A stretch of DNA of 64,000 bases from DT-68 sp965263245 (lineage in GTDB: Bacteria; Bacillota_I; Bacilli_A; Mycoplasmatales; Metamycoplasmataceae). The stretch covers positions 13,843-77,842 of the forward strand of contig CBDHHR010000925.1 in the NCBI GenBank assembly GCA_965263245.1, given 5' to 3'. The notes below the pieces were generated by a model. That model had not been told where the DNA came from, did no database searches, and saw only the letters and a list, made by a program, of their open reading frames with translations. Of the stretch, positions 1 through 12,999 are shown in pieces; positions within the stretch are counted from its first letter, which is position 1, and every line of letters begins with the position of its first letter. Position numbers and translations under genes: made by a program.

Positions 1-1629
1 TAGAGACTAGTTGAGACTGGTTGAGACTCGTTGAGACAAGTTGAGACTGTTAGAGACTGGTTGAGACGGATTGAGATTGGATGAGACTGGTTCCGACTGG
101 TTTCAACTGGTTTCAGCTGGTTTCGACTGGTTTTGACCGATTTTTACTGTTTTTTACTGGTTTCGACTCGTTTCGACTGGTAGAGACTGGTTGAGACTGG
201 TTGAGACTAGTTGAGACTGGTAGAGACTGGTTGAGACTGGTAGTGATTGGTTCAAACTGGTTTCGGCTGGTTTCGTCTGGCTTCGACCTTTTTTTACTGG
301 TTTCGACTCGTTTCGACTGGTAGAGACTGGTTGAGACTGGTAGAGACTGGTAGAGACTGGTTGAGACTAGTTTCGACTAGTTTCGACGGGTTTAGACCGG
401 TTTTTACTGATTTTTACTGGTTTCGAATCGTTTCGACTAGTAGGGACTGGTTGAGTCTGGTTGAGACTGGTTGAGACTGGTTGAGACTGGTTGAGACTGG
501 TAGAGACCGGTAGAGACTGGTTGAGACTAGTTGAGACTGTTTCAGACTGATTTCGACTGGTTTCGACCGGTTTCGGCTGGTTACGACTGGTTTCGACTGG
601 TTTCGACTGGTTTCGACTGGTTTTTACTGGATTCGACTCATTTCGACTGGTGGAGACTGGTTGAGACTGGTAGAGACTGGTTGAGACTGGTAGTTAGTGG
701 TTTAGACTGGTTTCGGCTGGTTTCGGCTGGTTTCAGCTGGTTTCGACTGGTTTCGACTCGTTTCGACTGGTAGAGCCTGGTTTAGACTGGTAGAGACTGG
801 TTGAGGCCAGTTTCGGCTGGTTTCGACGGGTTTAGACCGGTTTTACTGGTTTTTACTGGTTTCGACTCGTTTCGACTGATAGAGACTGGTTGAGACTGGT
901 TGAGACTGGTAGAGACTGGTTGAGACTGGTTGAGACTAGTTGAGACTGTTTCAGACTGATTTCTGCTGGTTTCGACCGGTTTCGGCTGGTTTCGACTAGT
1001 AGAGACTGGTTGAGACTGGTTGAGACTGGTTGAGACTGGTTGAGACTCGTTGAGACTAGTTGAGACTGGTAGAGACTGGTTGAGACGGGTTGAGACAGGT
1101 AGAGACTGGTTCAGACTGGTAATGACTGGTTTCGACTGGTTTCGGCTGGTTTCGACTGGTTTCGACCGGTTTTTACTGGTTTCGACTCGTTTCGACTGGT
1201 AGAGACTGGTTGAGACTGGTAGAGACTGGCAGAGACTGGTTGAGACTAGTTTCGACTGGTTTGGACGGGTTTAGACCGGTTTTTACTGATTTTTACTGGT
1301 TTCGAATCGTTTCGACTAGTAGAGAGTGGTTGAGATTGGTAGTGACTGGTGGAAACTGGTAGTGACTGGTTTAGACTGGTTTCGCCTGTTTTCGACTGGT
1401 TTCGACCGGTTTTTACTGGTTTCGACTCGTTTCGACTGGTAGAGACTGGTTGAGACTGGTAGAGACCGGTAGAGACTGGTTGAGACTAGTTTCGACCGGT
1501 TTCGACGGGTTTAGAGTGGTTTCGGTTGGTTTCGACTGGTGGAGACCGGTTTTTACTGGTTTCGGCTCATTTCAACTGGTAGAGACTGGTTGAGACTAGT
1601 TGGGACTGGTAGAGACTGGTTGAGACTGG
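1..1629 (+). repeat. HOR segment, shortened copy of 20592-22830
   Basis: The first 746 bp recur at 3260-4005 with no difference I can see, and at 20592-21337 with one substitution and one T fewer in the 'cgaccttttttt' tract. At about 747 this copy jumps directly to the 'tagagcctgg' block, lacking 170 bp that other copies carry (for example 8621-8790). Near 1040 it also lacks about 610 bp present in the 20.6-22.3 kb copy, so the offset changes from 20591 to 21200. From 1100 it carries the type-A1 landmark ('tttggacggg' followed by 'ggtggaaactgg'). Similarity to 22.4-22.8 kb ends near 1627. No gene is visible. Confidence 0.8.
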
Positions 1630-3259
1630 TTGAGACTAGTTGAGACTGTTTCAGACTGATTTCTGCTGGTTTCGACCGGTTTCGGCTGGTTTCGACTAGT
1701 AGAGACTGGTTGAGACTGGTTGAGACTGGTTGAGACTGGTTGAGACTGGTAGAGACTGGTTGAGACAGGTAGTGACTAGTTTAGACTGGTTTCGGCTGGT
1801 TTCGACTTGTTTCGACCGGTGTTTACTGTTTTCGACCCGTTTCGACTGGTAGAGACTGGTTGAGACTGGTAGAGACTGGTAGAGACTGGTTGAGACTAGT
1901 TTCGACTGGTTTAGACCGGTTTTTACTGGTTTCGACTCGTTTCGTCTGGTAGAGACTGGTTGAGACTGGTTGAGACTGGTAGAGACTGGTAGAGACTGGT
2001 TGAGACTGGTAGAGACTGGTAGAGACTGGTTGAGACTAGTTGGGACTGTTTCAGACTGATTTCTACTGGTTTCGACCGGTTTCGGCTGGTTTCGACTGGT
2101 TTTGATCGGTTTTTACTGGTTTCAACTCATTTCGACTGGTAGAGACTAGTTGAGACTGGTTGAGACTCGTTGAGACTAGTTGAGACTGGTAGAGACTGTT
2201 TGAGACCGGTTGAGACTGGTTGAGACTGGTTTCGACTCGTTTCGACTGGTAGAGACTGGTTGAGGCTGGTAGAGACTGGTAGAGACTGGTTGAGACTAGT
2301 TGAGACTGTTTCAGACTGATTTCTACTCGTTTCGACCGGTTTCGGCTGGTTTCGACTGGTTTCGACCGGTTTTTACTTGTTTCAACTCATTTCGACTGGT
2401 AGAGACTAGTTGAGACTGGTTGAGACTCGTTGAGACAAGTTGAGACTGGTAGAGACTGGTTTAGACGGGTTGAGATTGGTTGAGACTGGTTCCGACTGGT
2501 TTCAACTGGTTTCAGCTGGTTTCGACTGGTTTCGACCGATTTTTACTGGTTTTTACTGGTTTCGACTCGTTTCGACTGGTAGAGACTGGTTGAGACTGGT
2601 TGAGACTAGTTGAGACTGGTAGTGATTGGTTTAAACTGGCTTCGGCTGGTTTCGACTGGTTTCGACCGTTTTTTACTGGTTTCGACTCGTTTCGACTGGT
2701 AGAGACTGGTTGAGACTGGTAGAGACTGGTAGAGACTGGTTGAGACTAGTTGAGACTGTTTCAGAGTGATTTCTGCTGGTTTCGACCGGTTTCGGCTGGT
2801 TTCGACTGGTAGAGACTGGTTGAGACTGGTTGAGACTGGTTGAGACTGGTAGAGACTGGTAGAGACAGGTTGAGAGTAGTTGAGACTGTTTCAGAGTGAT
2901 TTCTGCTGGTTTCGGCTGGTTTCGACTTGTTTCGACCGGTGTTTACTGTTTTCGACCCGTTTCGACTGGTAGAGACTGGTTGAGACTGGTAGAGACTGGT
3001 TGAGACTGGTATAGACTGGTTGATACTGGTTGAGACTAGTTTCGACTGGTTACGACGGGTTTCGACGGGTTTAGACCGGTTTTTACTGGTTTCGACTCGT
3101 TTCAACTGGTAGAGACTGGTTGAGACTGGTAGAGACTGGTAGAGACTGGTTGAGACTAGTTGAGACTGTTTCAGACCGATTTCTACTCGTTTCTACCGGT
3201 TTCGGCTGGTTTCGACTGGTTTCGACCGGTTTTTACTGGTTTCAACTCATTTCGACTGG
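1630..3259 (+). repeat. HOR segment duplicated at 19083-20591
   Basis: Starting at 'tgagactgtttcag' (1641), this tract matches 19093 onward. The offset is 17452 at the start and 17332 by 2761, because of an about 120-bp length difference near 1.9 kb. It includes the 'gtgtttactg' plus 'ttcgacccg' variant pair twice (about 1831 and 2940). It also carries the rare 'cagagtgatttctgctgg' variant twice (about 2762 and 2892). The stretch is alternating Y and A/B blocks with no unique sequence. Confidence 0.8.
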
Positions 3260-4195
3260 TAGAGACTAGTTGAGACTGGTTGAGACTCGTTGAGACAAGT
3301 TGAGACTGTTAGAGACTGGTTGAGACGGATTGAGATTGGATGAGACTGGTTCCGACTGGTTTCAACTGGTTTCAGCTGGTTTCGACTGGTTTTGACCGAT
3401 TTTTACTGTTTTTTACTGGTTTCGACTCGTTTCGACTGGTAGAGACTGGTTGAGACTGGTTGAGACTAGTTGAGACTGGTAGAGACTGGTTGAGACTGGT
3501 AGTGATTGGTTCAAACTGGTTTCGGCTGGTTTCGTCTGGCTTCGACCTTTTTTTACTGGTTTCGACTCGTTTCGACTGGTAGAGACTGGTTGAGACTGGT
3601 AGAGACTGGTAGAGACTGGTTGAGACTAGTTTCGACTAGTTTCGACGGGTTTAGACCGGTTTTTACTGATTTTTACTGGTTTCGAATCGTTTCGACTAGT
3701 AGGGACTGGTTGAGTCTGGTTGAGACTGGTTGAGACTGGTTGAGACTGGTTGAGACTGGTAGAGACCGGTAGAGACTGGTTGAGACTAGTTGAGACTGTT
3801 TCAGACTGATTTCGACTGGTTTCGACCGGTTTCGGCTGGTTACGACTGGTTTCGACTGGTTTCGACTGGTTTCGACTGGTTTTTACTGGATTCGACTCAT
3901 TTCGACTGGTGGAGACTGGTTGAGACTGGTAGAGACTGGTTGAGACTGGTAGTTAGTGGTTTAGACTGGTTTCGGCTGGTTTCGGCTGGTTTCAGCTGGT
4001 TTCGACTGGTTTCGACCGGTTTTTACTGGTTTTTACTGGTTTCGACTGGTTTCGATTGGTAGAGACTGGTTGAGACAGGTTGAGACTAGTTGAGACTGGT
4101 AGAGACTGGTTGAGACTGGTAGTGACTGGTTTAGACTGGTTTCGACTGGTTTCGACTGGTTTCGACCGGTTTTTACTGGTTTCGACTCGTTTCGA
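3260..4195 (+). repeat. Tandem second copy of the 1-746 tract
   Basis: Position 3260 corresponds to position 1 (period 3259), and I see no mismatch through about 4005. It then continues with the 'tttttactgg tttttactgg' and 'tttcgattgg' units that the first copy lost in its 170-bp deletion. The landmark 'ggatgagactgg' lies at about 3338, and the long T-run variant 'cgaccttttttt' lies near 3543. Register is clean until about 4195. Confidence 0.85.
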
Positions 4196-4710
4196 CTGGT
4201 AGACTGGTTTAGACTGGTAGAGACTGGTTGAGACCAGTTTCGACTGGTTTCGACTGGTTTAGACCGGTTTTACTGGTTCGACTGGTTTCGACTGGTTTCG
4301 ACTGGTTTCGACTGGTTTCGACTGGTTGAGACTGGTTGAGACTGGTAGAGACTGGTTGAGACTGGTTGAGACTAGTTGAGACTGTTTCAGACTGATTTCT
4401 ACTGGTTTCGACCGGTTTCGGCTGGTTTCGACTGGTTTAGACTGGTTTTTACTGATTTCGACTGGTTTCGAATCGTTTCGACTGGTAGAGAGTGGTTGAG
4501 TCTGGTTTCGACTGGTCTCGACTGGTTTTGACTGGTAGAGACTGTTTGAGACTGGTTGAGACTGGTGTTTACTGTTTTCGACCCGTTTCGACTGGTAGAG
4601 ACTGGTTGAGACTGGTTGAGACTGGTAGAGACTGGTTGAGACTGGTTAGACTGGTTGATACTGGTTGAGACTGGTTTCGACTGGTTTCGACTGGTTTCGA
4701 CTGGTTTAGA
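4196..4710 (+). repeat. Homogenised, register-shifted satellite tract
   Basis: This tract aligns to HOR positions seen cleanly elsewhere, but has small non-10 length changes (for example 'agactggtttag' near 4203 and 'ttttactggttcgactgg' near 4270). It also has an unusual run of plain TTTCGACTGG units around 4269-4320. Variant units that mark other copies are replaced by consensus ones. This could be genuine local conversion toward consensus or reduced assembly accuracy. The sequence alone does not decide. Confidence 0.6.
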
Positions 4711-5320
4711 CCGGTTTTTACTGGTTTCAACTCATTTCGACTGGTAGAGACTAGTTGAGACTGGTTGAGACTCGTTGAGACAAGTTGAGACTGTTAGAGA
4801 CTGGTTGAGACGGATTGAGATTGGATGAGACTGGTTCCGACTGGTTTCAACTGGTTTCAGCTGGTTTCGACTGGTTTTGACCGATTTTTACTGTTTTTTA
4901 CTGGTTTCGACTCGTGTCGACTGGTAGAGACTGGTTGAGACTGGTTGAGACTAGTTGAGACTGGTAGAGACTGGTTGAGACTGGTAGTGATTGGTTTAAA
5001 CTGGTTTCGGCTGGTTTCGACTGGCTTCGACCTTTTTTTACTGGTTTCGACTCGTTTCGACTGGTAGAGACTGGTTGAGACTGGTAGAGACTGGTAGAGA
5101 CTGGTTGAGACTAGTTTCGACTGGTTTCGACGGGTTTAGACCGGTTTTTACTGATTTTTACTGGTTTCGACTCGTTTCGACTAGTAGGGACTGGTTGAGT
5201 CTGGTTGAGACTGGTTGAGACTGGTTGAGACTGGTTGAGACTGGTAGAGACTGGTAGAGACTGGTTGAGACTAGTTGAGACTGTTTCAGACTGATTTCGA
5301 CTGGTTTCGACCGGTTTCGG
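4711..5320 (+). repeat. Clean partial HOR copy (offset 1485 from 3226-3835)
   Basis: In-register copy of the tract containing 'ggatgagactgg' (about 4823), the short poly-T variants and the 'tagggactgg' unit. It matches 3226-3835 at offset 1485 with a few substitutions (for example 'tttcgactggcttcg' here versus 'tttcgtctggcttcg'). It also matches 17.99-18.6 kb. It sits between two disturbed tracts. Confidence 0.75.
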
Positions 5321-6478
5321 CTGGTTTTTACTGGTTTCGACTGGTTTCGACTGGTGGAGACTGGTTGAGACTGGTAGAGACTGGTTGAGACTGGTAGTTA
5401 GACTGGTTTAGACTGGTTTCGAGACTGGTTTCGGCTGGTTTCAGCTGGTTTCGACTGGTTTCGACCGGTTTTTACTGGTTTTTACTGGTTTCGACTGGTT
5501 TCGACTGGTAGAGACTGGTTGAGACAGGTTGAGACTAGTTGAGACTGGTAGAGACTGGTTGAGACTGGTAGTGAATGGTTTAGACTGGTTTCGGCTGGTT
5601 TCGACTTGTTTCGACCGGTTTTTACTGGTTTCGACTCGTTTCGACTGGTAGAGACTGGTTTAGACTGGTAGAGACTGGTTGAGACTGGTTTCGACTGGTT
5701 TCGACTGGTTTAGACCGGTTTACTGGTTTTTACTGGTTTCGACTCGTTTCGACTGATAGAGACTGGTTGAGACTGGTTGAGACTGTTGAGACTGGTAGAG
5801 ACTGGTTGAGACTGGTTGAGACTGGACTGTTTCGATTTCTGCTGGTTTCGACGGTTTGCTGGTTTTGACTAGTAGACTGGTTGAGACTGGTTGAGACTGG
5901 TTGAGACTGGTTGAGACTGGTAGAGACTGGTTGAGTTTAGACTGGTTTCGGCTGGTTTCGACTTGTTTCGACCGGTGTTTACTGTTTCGACCCGTTTCGA
6001 CTGGTAGAGACTGGTTGAGACTGGTAGTTGGTAGAGACTGGTTGAGACTAGTTTCGACTGGTTCGACGGGTTTCGACGGGTTTTAGACTGGTTTTTACTG
6101 GTTTCGACTGGTGGTAGAGCCTGGTTGAGACTGGTTGAGACTGGTAGAGACTGGTAGAGACTGGTTGAGACTGGTTGAGACTGTTTCAGATTTCTACTGG
6201 TTTCGACCGGTTTCGGCTGGTTGAGACGGTTTTTACTGGTTTCAACTCATTTCGACTGGTTTTGAGACTGGTTGAGACTCGTTGAGACTAGTTTGACTGG
6301 TAGAGACTGGTTGAGACTGGTTGAGACTGGTAGAGACTGGGTTTGAGACTTGAGAGACTGGTAGAGACTGGTTGAGACTGGTTTAGAGACTGGTTCGACT
6401 GGTTTCGACTGGTTTCGACTGGTTTTTACTGGTTTCGACTGGTTTCGACTGGTACTGGTTTCGACTGGTTGAGACTGG
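5321..6478 (+). repeat. Scrambled satellite tract with broken 10-bp register
   Basis: Unit order follows the clean tract at about 11.6-12.9 kb, but many units are truncated or fused by short losses. Examples are 'gactgttgagactgg' near 5785, 'actggactgtttcgattt' near 5821 and 'gggtttgagacttgagag' near 6339. Most losses are shorter than 10 bp and fall between repeated short words. No foreign sequence is present, so this is a degraded or mis-assembled HOR copy rather than an insertion. Confidence 0.65.
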
Positions 6479-9400
6479 TAGAGACTGGTTGAGACTGGTA
6501 GAGACTGGCAGAGACTGGTTGAGACTAGTTTCGACTGGTTTGGACGGGTTTAGACCGGTTTTTACTGATTTTTACTGGTTTCGAATCGTTTCGACTAGTA
6601 GAGAGTGGTTGAGATTGGTAGTGACTGGTGGAAACTGGTAGTGACTGGTTTAGACTGGTTTCGCCTGTTTTCGACTGGTTTCGACCGGTTTTTACTGGTT
6701 TCGACTCGTTTCGACTGGTAGAGACTGGTTGAGACTGGTAGAGACCGGTAGAGACTGGTTGAGACTAGTTTCGACCGGTTTCGACGGGTTTAGAGTGGTT
6801 TCGGTTGGTTTCGACTGGTGGAGACCGGTTTTTACTGGTTTCGGCTCATTTCAACTGGTAGAGACTGGTTGAGACTAGTTGGGACTGGTAGAGACTGGTT
6901 GAGACAGGTTGAGATTGGTTGAGACTGGTTCCGACTGGTTTTGACCGCTTTCGACTGGTTTCAGCTGATTTCTACTGGTTTCGAACGGTTTTTTACTAGT
7001 TTCGACTCGTTTCGACTGGTAGAGAGTGGTTGAGACTGGTTGAGACTGGTAGTGACTGGTTTAGACTTGTTTCGGCTGGTTTCGACAGGTTTCGACCGGT
7101 TTTTACTGGTTTCGACTCATTTCGACTGGTAGAGACTGGTTGAGACTGGTAGAGACTGGTTGAGACTAGTTTTGACTGGTTTTGATGGGTTTAGACCGGT
7201 TTTTACTGGTTTCGACTGGTTTCGACTGGTTTCGACTGGTAGAGACTGGTTGAGACTGTTTGAGACTGGTAGAGACTGGTTGAGACTGTTTGAGACTGGT
7301 AGAGTCTGGTAGAGACTGATAGTGACTGGTAGAGACTGGTAGTGACTGGTTTAGACTGGTTTCGGATGTTTTCGACTGGTTTCGACCGGTTTTTACTGGT
7401 TTCGACTCGTTTCGACTAGTAGAGACTGGTTGAGACTGGTAGAGACCGGTAGAGACTGGTTGAGACTAGTTTCGACTGGTTTCGACGGGTTTAGAGTGGT
7501 TTCGGTTGGTTTCGACTGGTGCAGACCGGTTTTTACTGGTTTCGACTCATTTCACTGGTAGAGACTGGTTGAGACTGGTTGAGCCTCGTTGAGACTAGTT
7601 GGGACTGGTAGAGACTGGTTGAGACGGGTTGAGATTGGTTGAGACTGGTTCCGACTGGTTTTGACCGCTTTCGACTGGTTTCAGCTGGTTTCTACTGGTT
7701 TCGACCGGTTTTTACTGGTTTCGTCTCGTTTCGACTGGTAGAGACTGGTTGAGACTGGTAGAGACTAGTTGAGACTGTTTCAGACCGATTTCTACTGGTT
7801 TCTACCGGTTTCGGCTGGTTTCGACTGGTTTCGACCGGTTTTTACTGGTTTCAACTCATTTCGACTGGTAGAGACTAGTTGAGACTGGTTGAGACTCGTT
7901 GAGACAAGTTGAGACTGTTAGAGACTGGTTGAGACGGATTGAGATTGGATGAGACTGGTTCCGACTGGTTTCAACTGGTTTCAGCTGGTTTCGACTGGTT
8001 TTGACCGATTTTTACTGTTTTTTACTGGTTTCGACTCGTTTCGACTGGTAGAGACTGGTTGAGACTGGTTGAGACTAGTTGAGACTGGTAGAGACTGGTT
8101 GAGACTGGTAGTGATTGGTTTAAACTGGTTTCGGCTGGTTTCGTCTGGCTTCGACCTTTTTTTACTGGTTTCGACTCGTTTCGACTGGTAGAGACTGGTT
8201 GAGACTGGTAGAGACTGGTAGAGACTGGTTGAGACTAGTTTCGACTAGTTTCGACGGGTTTAGACCGGTTTTTACTGATTTTTACTGGTTTCGAATCGTT
8301 TCGACTAGTAGGGACTGGTTGAGTCTGGTTGAGACTGGTTGAGACTGGTTGAGACTGGTTGAGACTGGTAGAGACCGGTAGAGACTGGTTGAGACTAGTT
8401 GAGACTGTTTCAGACTGATTTCGACTGGTTTCGACCGGTTTCGGCTGGTTACGACTGGTTTCGACTGGTTTCGACTGGTTTCGACTGGTTTTTACTGGAT
8501 TCGACTCATTTCGACTGGTGGAGACTGGTTGAGACTGGTAGAGACTGGTTGAGACTGGTAGTTAGTGGTTTAGACTGGTTTCGGCTGGTTTCGGCTGGTT
8601 TCAGCTGGTTTCGACTGGTTTCGACCGGTTTTTACTGGTTTTTACTGGTTTCGACTGGTTTCGATTGGTAGAGACTGGTTGAGACAGGTTGAGACTAGTT
8701 GAGACTGGTAGAGACTGGTTGAGACTGGTAGTGAATGGTTTAGACTGGTTTCGGCTGGTTTCGACTTGTTTCGACCGGTTTTTACTGGTTTCGACTCGTT
8801 TCGACTGGTAGAGCCTGGTTTAGACTGGTAGAGACTGGTTGAGGCCAGTTTCGGCTGGTTTCGACGGGTTTAGACCGGTTTTACTGGTTTTTACTGGTTT
8901 CGACTCGTTTCGACTGATAGAGACTGGTTGAGACTGGTTGAGACTTGTTGAGACTGGTAGAGACTGGTTGAGACTGGTTGAGACTAGACTGTTTCAGACT
9001 GATTTCTGCTGGTTTCGACCGGTTTCGGCTGGTTTCTAGACTGGTTGAGACTGGTTGAGACTGGTTGAGACGACTGGTTGAGACAGGACTAGTTTAGACT
9101 GGTTTCGGACGACTTGTTTCGACCGGTTTACTGTTTTCGACCCGTTTCGACTGGAGACTGGTTGAGACTGGTAGATACTGGGAGACTGGTTGAGACTAGT
9201 TTCGACTGGTTACGACGGGTTTCGACTGGTTTTAAGTCTGGTAGAGACTGGTTGAGACTGGTAGAGACTGGTAGGTTGGGACTGTTTCAGACTGATTTTA
9301 CTGGTTTCGACTGGTTTCGACTGGTTTCGACTGGTTTTGACGGTTTTTACTGGTTTCGACTCATTTCGACTGGTAGAGACTGGTTGAGACTGGTTGAGAC

Positions 9401-9700
9401 TGTTGAGACTGGTTGAGACTGGTAGAGACTGGTTGAGACTGTTTTGAGATTGGTTGAGACTGGTTCCGACTGGACTGGTTTCGACTAGTTTCGACCGACT
9501 GGTTTTTACTGGTTTTCATTTCGACTGGTAGAGACTAGTTGAGACTGGTTGAGACTGGTTGAGAGACTGGTAGAGACTGGTTGAGACGGGTTGAGACAGG
9601 TAGAGACTGGTTGAGACTGGTAATGACTGGTTTCGACTGGTTTCGGCTGGTTTCGACTGGTTTCGACCGGTTTTTACTGGTTTCGACTCGTTTCGACTGG
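6479..9700 (+). repeat. 3222-bp HOR unit, copy 1
   Basis: From 'tagagactgg' at 6479 this unit repeats at 9701 with period 3222. The type-A1 landmark 'tggacggg' is at 6541 and 9763, and 'atgagactgg' is at 7949 and 11171. The left 2.5 kb is in clean register and reads almost identically in the next copy. The next copy lacks 60 bp after 11.54 kb, so the local offset falls to 3162. The last 600 bp of this copy are scrambled and listed separately. Confidence 0.85.
8985..9600 (+). repeat. Scrambled end of HOR copy 1
   Basis: Aligned by eye to the clean equivalent at about 12.14-12.9 kb, this stretch shows a series of short losses and fusions: 'gagactagactg' (8982-8993), 'ttgagacgactgg' (9064), 'gacaggactag' (9081), 'cggacgacttg' (9106) and 'tactgggagactgg' (9177). 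It is also shorter overall. The same HOR interval is scrambled at 5.76-6.48 kb, which suggests a shared cause. Confidence 0.65.
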
Positions 9701-12700
9701 TAGAGACTGGTTGAGACTGGTAGAGACTGGCAGAGACTGGTTGAGACTAGTTTCGACTGGTTTGGACGGGTTTAGACCGGTTTTTACTGATTTTTACTGG
9801 TTTCGAATCGTTTCGACTAGTAGAGAGTGGTTGAGATTGGTAGTGACTGGTGGAAACTGGTAGTGACTGGTTTAGACTGGTTTCGCCTGTTTTCGACTGG
9901 TTTCGACCGGTTTTTACTGGTTTCGACTCGTTTCGACTGGTAGAGACTGGTTGAGACTGGTAGAGACCGGTAGAGACTGGTTGAGACTAGTTTCGACCGG
10001 TTTCGACGGGTTTAGAGTGGTTTCGGTTGGTTTCGACTGGTGGAGACCGGTTTTTACTGGTTTCGGCTCATTTCAACTGGTAGAGACTGGTTGAGACTAG
10101 TTGGGACTGGTAGAGACTGGTTGAGACAGGTTGAGATTGGTTGAGACTGGTTCCGACTGGTTTTGACCGCTTTCGACTGGTTTCAGCTGATTTCTACTGG
10201 TTTCGAACGGTTTTTTACTAGTTTCGACTCGTTTCGACTGGTAGAGAGTGGTTGAGACTGGTTGAGACTGGTAGTGACTGGTTTAGACTTGTTTCGGCTG
10301 GTTTCGACAGGTTTCGACCGGTTTTTACTGGTTTCGACTCATTTCGACTGGTAGAGACTGGTTGAGACTGGTAGAGACTGGTTGAGACTAGTTTTGACTG
10401 GTTTTGATGGGTTTAGACCGGTTTTTACTGGTTTCGACTGGTTTCGACTGGTTTCGACTGGTAGAGACTGGTTGAGACTGTTTGAGACTGGTAGAGACTG
10501 GTTGAGACTGTTTGAGACTGGTAGAGTCTGGTAGAGACTGATAGTGACTGGTAGAGACTGGTAGTGACTGGTTTAGACTGGTTTCGGATGTTTTCGACTG
10601 GTTTCGACCGGTTTTTACTGGTTTCGACTCGTTTCGACTAGTAGAGACTGGTTGAGACTGGTAGAGACCGGTAGAGACTGGTTGAGACTAGTTTCGACTG
10701 GTTTCGACGGGTTTAGAGTGGTTTCGGTTGGTTTCGACTGGTGCAGACCGGTTTTTACTGGTTTCGACTCATTTCACTGGTAGAGACTGGTTGAGACTGG
10801 TTGAGCCTCGTTGAGACTAGTTGGGACTGGTAGAGACTGGTTGAGACGGGTTGAGATTGGTTGAGACTGGTTCCGACTGGTTTTGACCGCTTTCGACTGG
10901 TTTCAGCTGGTTTCTACTGGTTTCGACCGGTTTTTACTGGTTTCGTCTCGTTTCGACTGGTAGAGACTGGTTGAGACTGGTAGAGACTAGTTGAGACTGT
11001 TTCAGACCGATTTCTACTGGTTTCTACCGGTTTCGGCTGGTTTCGACTGGTTTCGACCGGTTTTTACTGGTTTCAACTCATTTCGACTGGTAGAGACTAG
11101 TTGAGACTGGTTGAGACTCGTTGAGACAAGTTGAGACTGTTAGAGACTGGTTGAGACGGATTGAGATTGGATGAGACTGGTTCCGACTGGTTTCAACTGG
11201 TTTCAGCTGGTTTCGACTGGTTTTGACCGATTTTTACTGTTTTTTACTGGTTTCGACTCGTTTCGACTGGTAGAGACTGGTTGAGACTGGTTGAGACTAG
11301 TTGAGACTGGTAGAGACTGGTTGAGACTGGTAGTGATTGGTTTAAACTGGTTTCGGCTGGTTTCGTCTGGCTTCGACCTTTTTTTACTGGTTTCGACTCG
11401 TTTCGACTGGTAGAGACTGGTTGAGACTGGTAGAGACTGGTAGAGACTGGTTGAGACTAGTTTCGACTAGTTTCGACGGGTTTAGACCGGTTTTTACTGA
11501 TTTTTACTGGTTTCGAATCGTTTCGACTAGTAGGGACTGGTTGAGTCTGGTTGAGACTGGTTGAGACTGTTTCAGACTGATTTCGACTGGTTTCGACCGG
11601 TTTCGGCTGGTTACGACTGGTTTCGACTGGTTTCGACTGGTTTCGACTGGTTTTTACTGGATTCGACTCATTTCGACTGGTGGAGACTGGTTGAGACTGG
11701 TAGAGACTGGTTGAGACTGGTAGTTAGTGGTTTAGACTGGTTTCGGCTGGTTTCGGCTGGTTTCAGCTGGTTTCGACTGGTTTCGACCGGTTTTTACTGG
11801 TTTTTACTGGTTTCGACTGGTTTCGATTGGTAGAGACTGGTTGAGACAGGTTGAGACTAGTTGAGACTGGTAGAGACTGGTTGAGACTGGTAGTGAATGG
11901 TTTAGACTGGTTTCGGCTGGTTTCGACTTGTTTCGACCGGTTTTTACTGGTTTCGACTCGTTTCGACTGGTAGAGCCTGGTTTAGACTGGTAGAGACTGG
12001 TTGAGGCCAGTTTCGGCTGGTTTCGACGGGTTTAGACCGGTTTTACTGGTTTTTACTGGTTTCGACTCGTTTCGACTGATAGAGACTGGTTGAGACTGGT
12101 TGAGACTTGTTGAGACTGGTAGAGACTGGTTGAGACTGGTTGAGACTAGTTGAGACTGTTTCAGACTGATTTCTGCTGGTTTCGACCGGTTTCGGCTGGT
12201 TTTGACTAGTAGAGACTGGTTGAGACTGGTTGAGACTGGTTGAGACTGGTTGAGACTGGTAGAGACTGGTTGAGACAGGTAGTGACTAGTTTAGACTGGT
12301 TTCGGCTGGTTTCGACTTGTTTCGACCGGTGTTTACTGTTTTCGACCCGTTTCGACTGGTAGAGACTGGTTGAGACTGGTAGATACTGGTAGAGACTGGT
12401 TGAGACTAGTTTCGACTGGTTACGACGGGTTTCGACGGGTTTAGACCGGTTTTTACTGGTTTCGATTAATTTCGTCTGGTAGAGCCTGGTTGAGACTGGT
12501 TGAGACTGGTAGAGACTGGTAGAGACTGGTTGAGACTAGTTGGGACTGTTTCAGACTGATTTCTACTGGTTTCGACCGGTTTCGGCTGGTTTCGACTGGT
12601 TTTGATCGGTTTTTACTGGTTTCAACTCATTTCGACTGGTAGAGACTAGTTGAGACTGGTTGAGACTCGTTGAGACTAGTTGTGACTGGTAGAGACTGGT

Positions 12701-12999
12701 TGAGACGGGTTGAGATTGGTTGAGACTGGTTCCGACTGGTTACAACTGGTTTCAGCTGGTTTCGACTAGTTTCGACCGATTTTTACTGGTTTTTACTGGT
12801 TTCAACTCATTTCGACTGGTAGAGACTAGTTGAGACTGGTTGAGACTCGTTGAGACTAGTTGAGACTGGTAGAGACTGGTTGAAACGGGTTGAGACAGGT
12901 AGAGACTGGTTGAGACTGGTAATGACTGGTTTCGACTGGTTTCGGCTGGTTTCGACTGGTTTCGACCGGTTTTTACTGGTTTCGACTCGTTTCGACTAG
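9701..12999 (+). repeat. 3.3-kb HOR unit, copy 2
   Basis: Second tandem copy of the 6479 unit. It is closed by the next type-A1 landmark at 13062, 3299 bp after 9763. It carries 'atgagactgg' at 11171 and the 'gagcctcg' variant near 10803. It also carries the E block ('tagagcctgg', 'gaggccag') near 11970, and a clean version of the interval scrambled in copy 1. A long-range copy lies at about 22.4-25.7 kb, at offset 12699, or 12759 after the 60-bp difference. Confidence 0.85.

Noticed and set aside
531..773. Plus-strand open frames of 60-114 residues repeated through the window (FDWFRLVSTG and RDWLRLVETG type)
   Set aside because: A 10-bp repeat reads as a 10-residue repeat in any frame. The frames mostly begin at TTG and end wherever a TAGAGAC or TTGAGAC unit falls in phase. 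They are by-products of the satellite.
3543..3556. Poly-T tract as a promoter or terminator
   Set aside because: The T-run is a unit variant copied with the HOR (also at 284, 5032, 8155, 11378 and elsewhere), and no gene lies next to it.
5321..6478. Mobile element insertion at the scrambled tract
   Set aside because: All words in the tract are satellite fragments. There are no terminal repeats, target duplication or foreign sequence.
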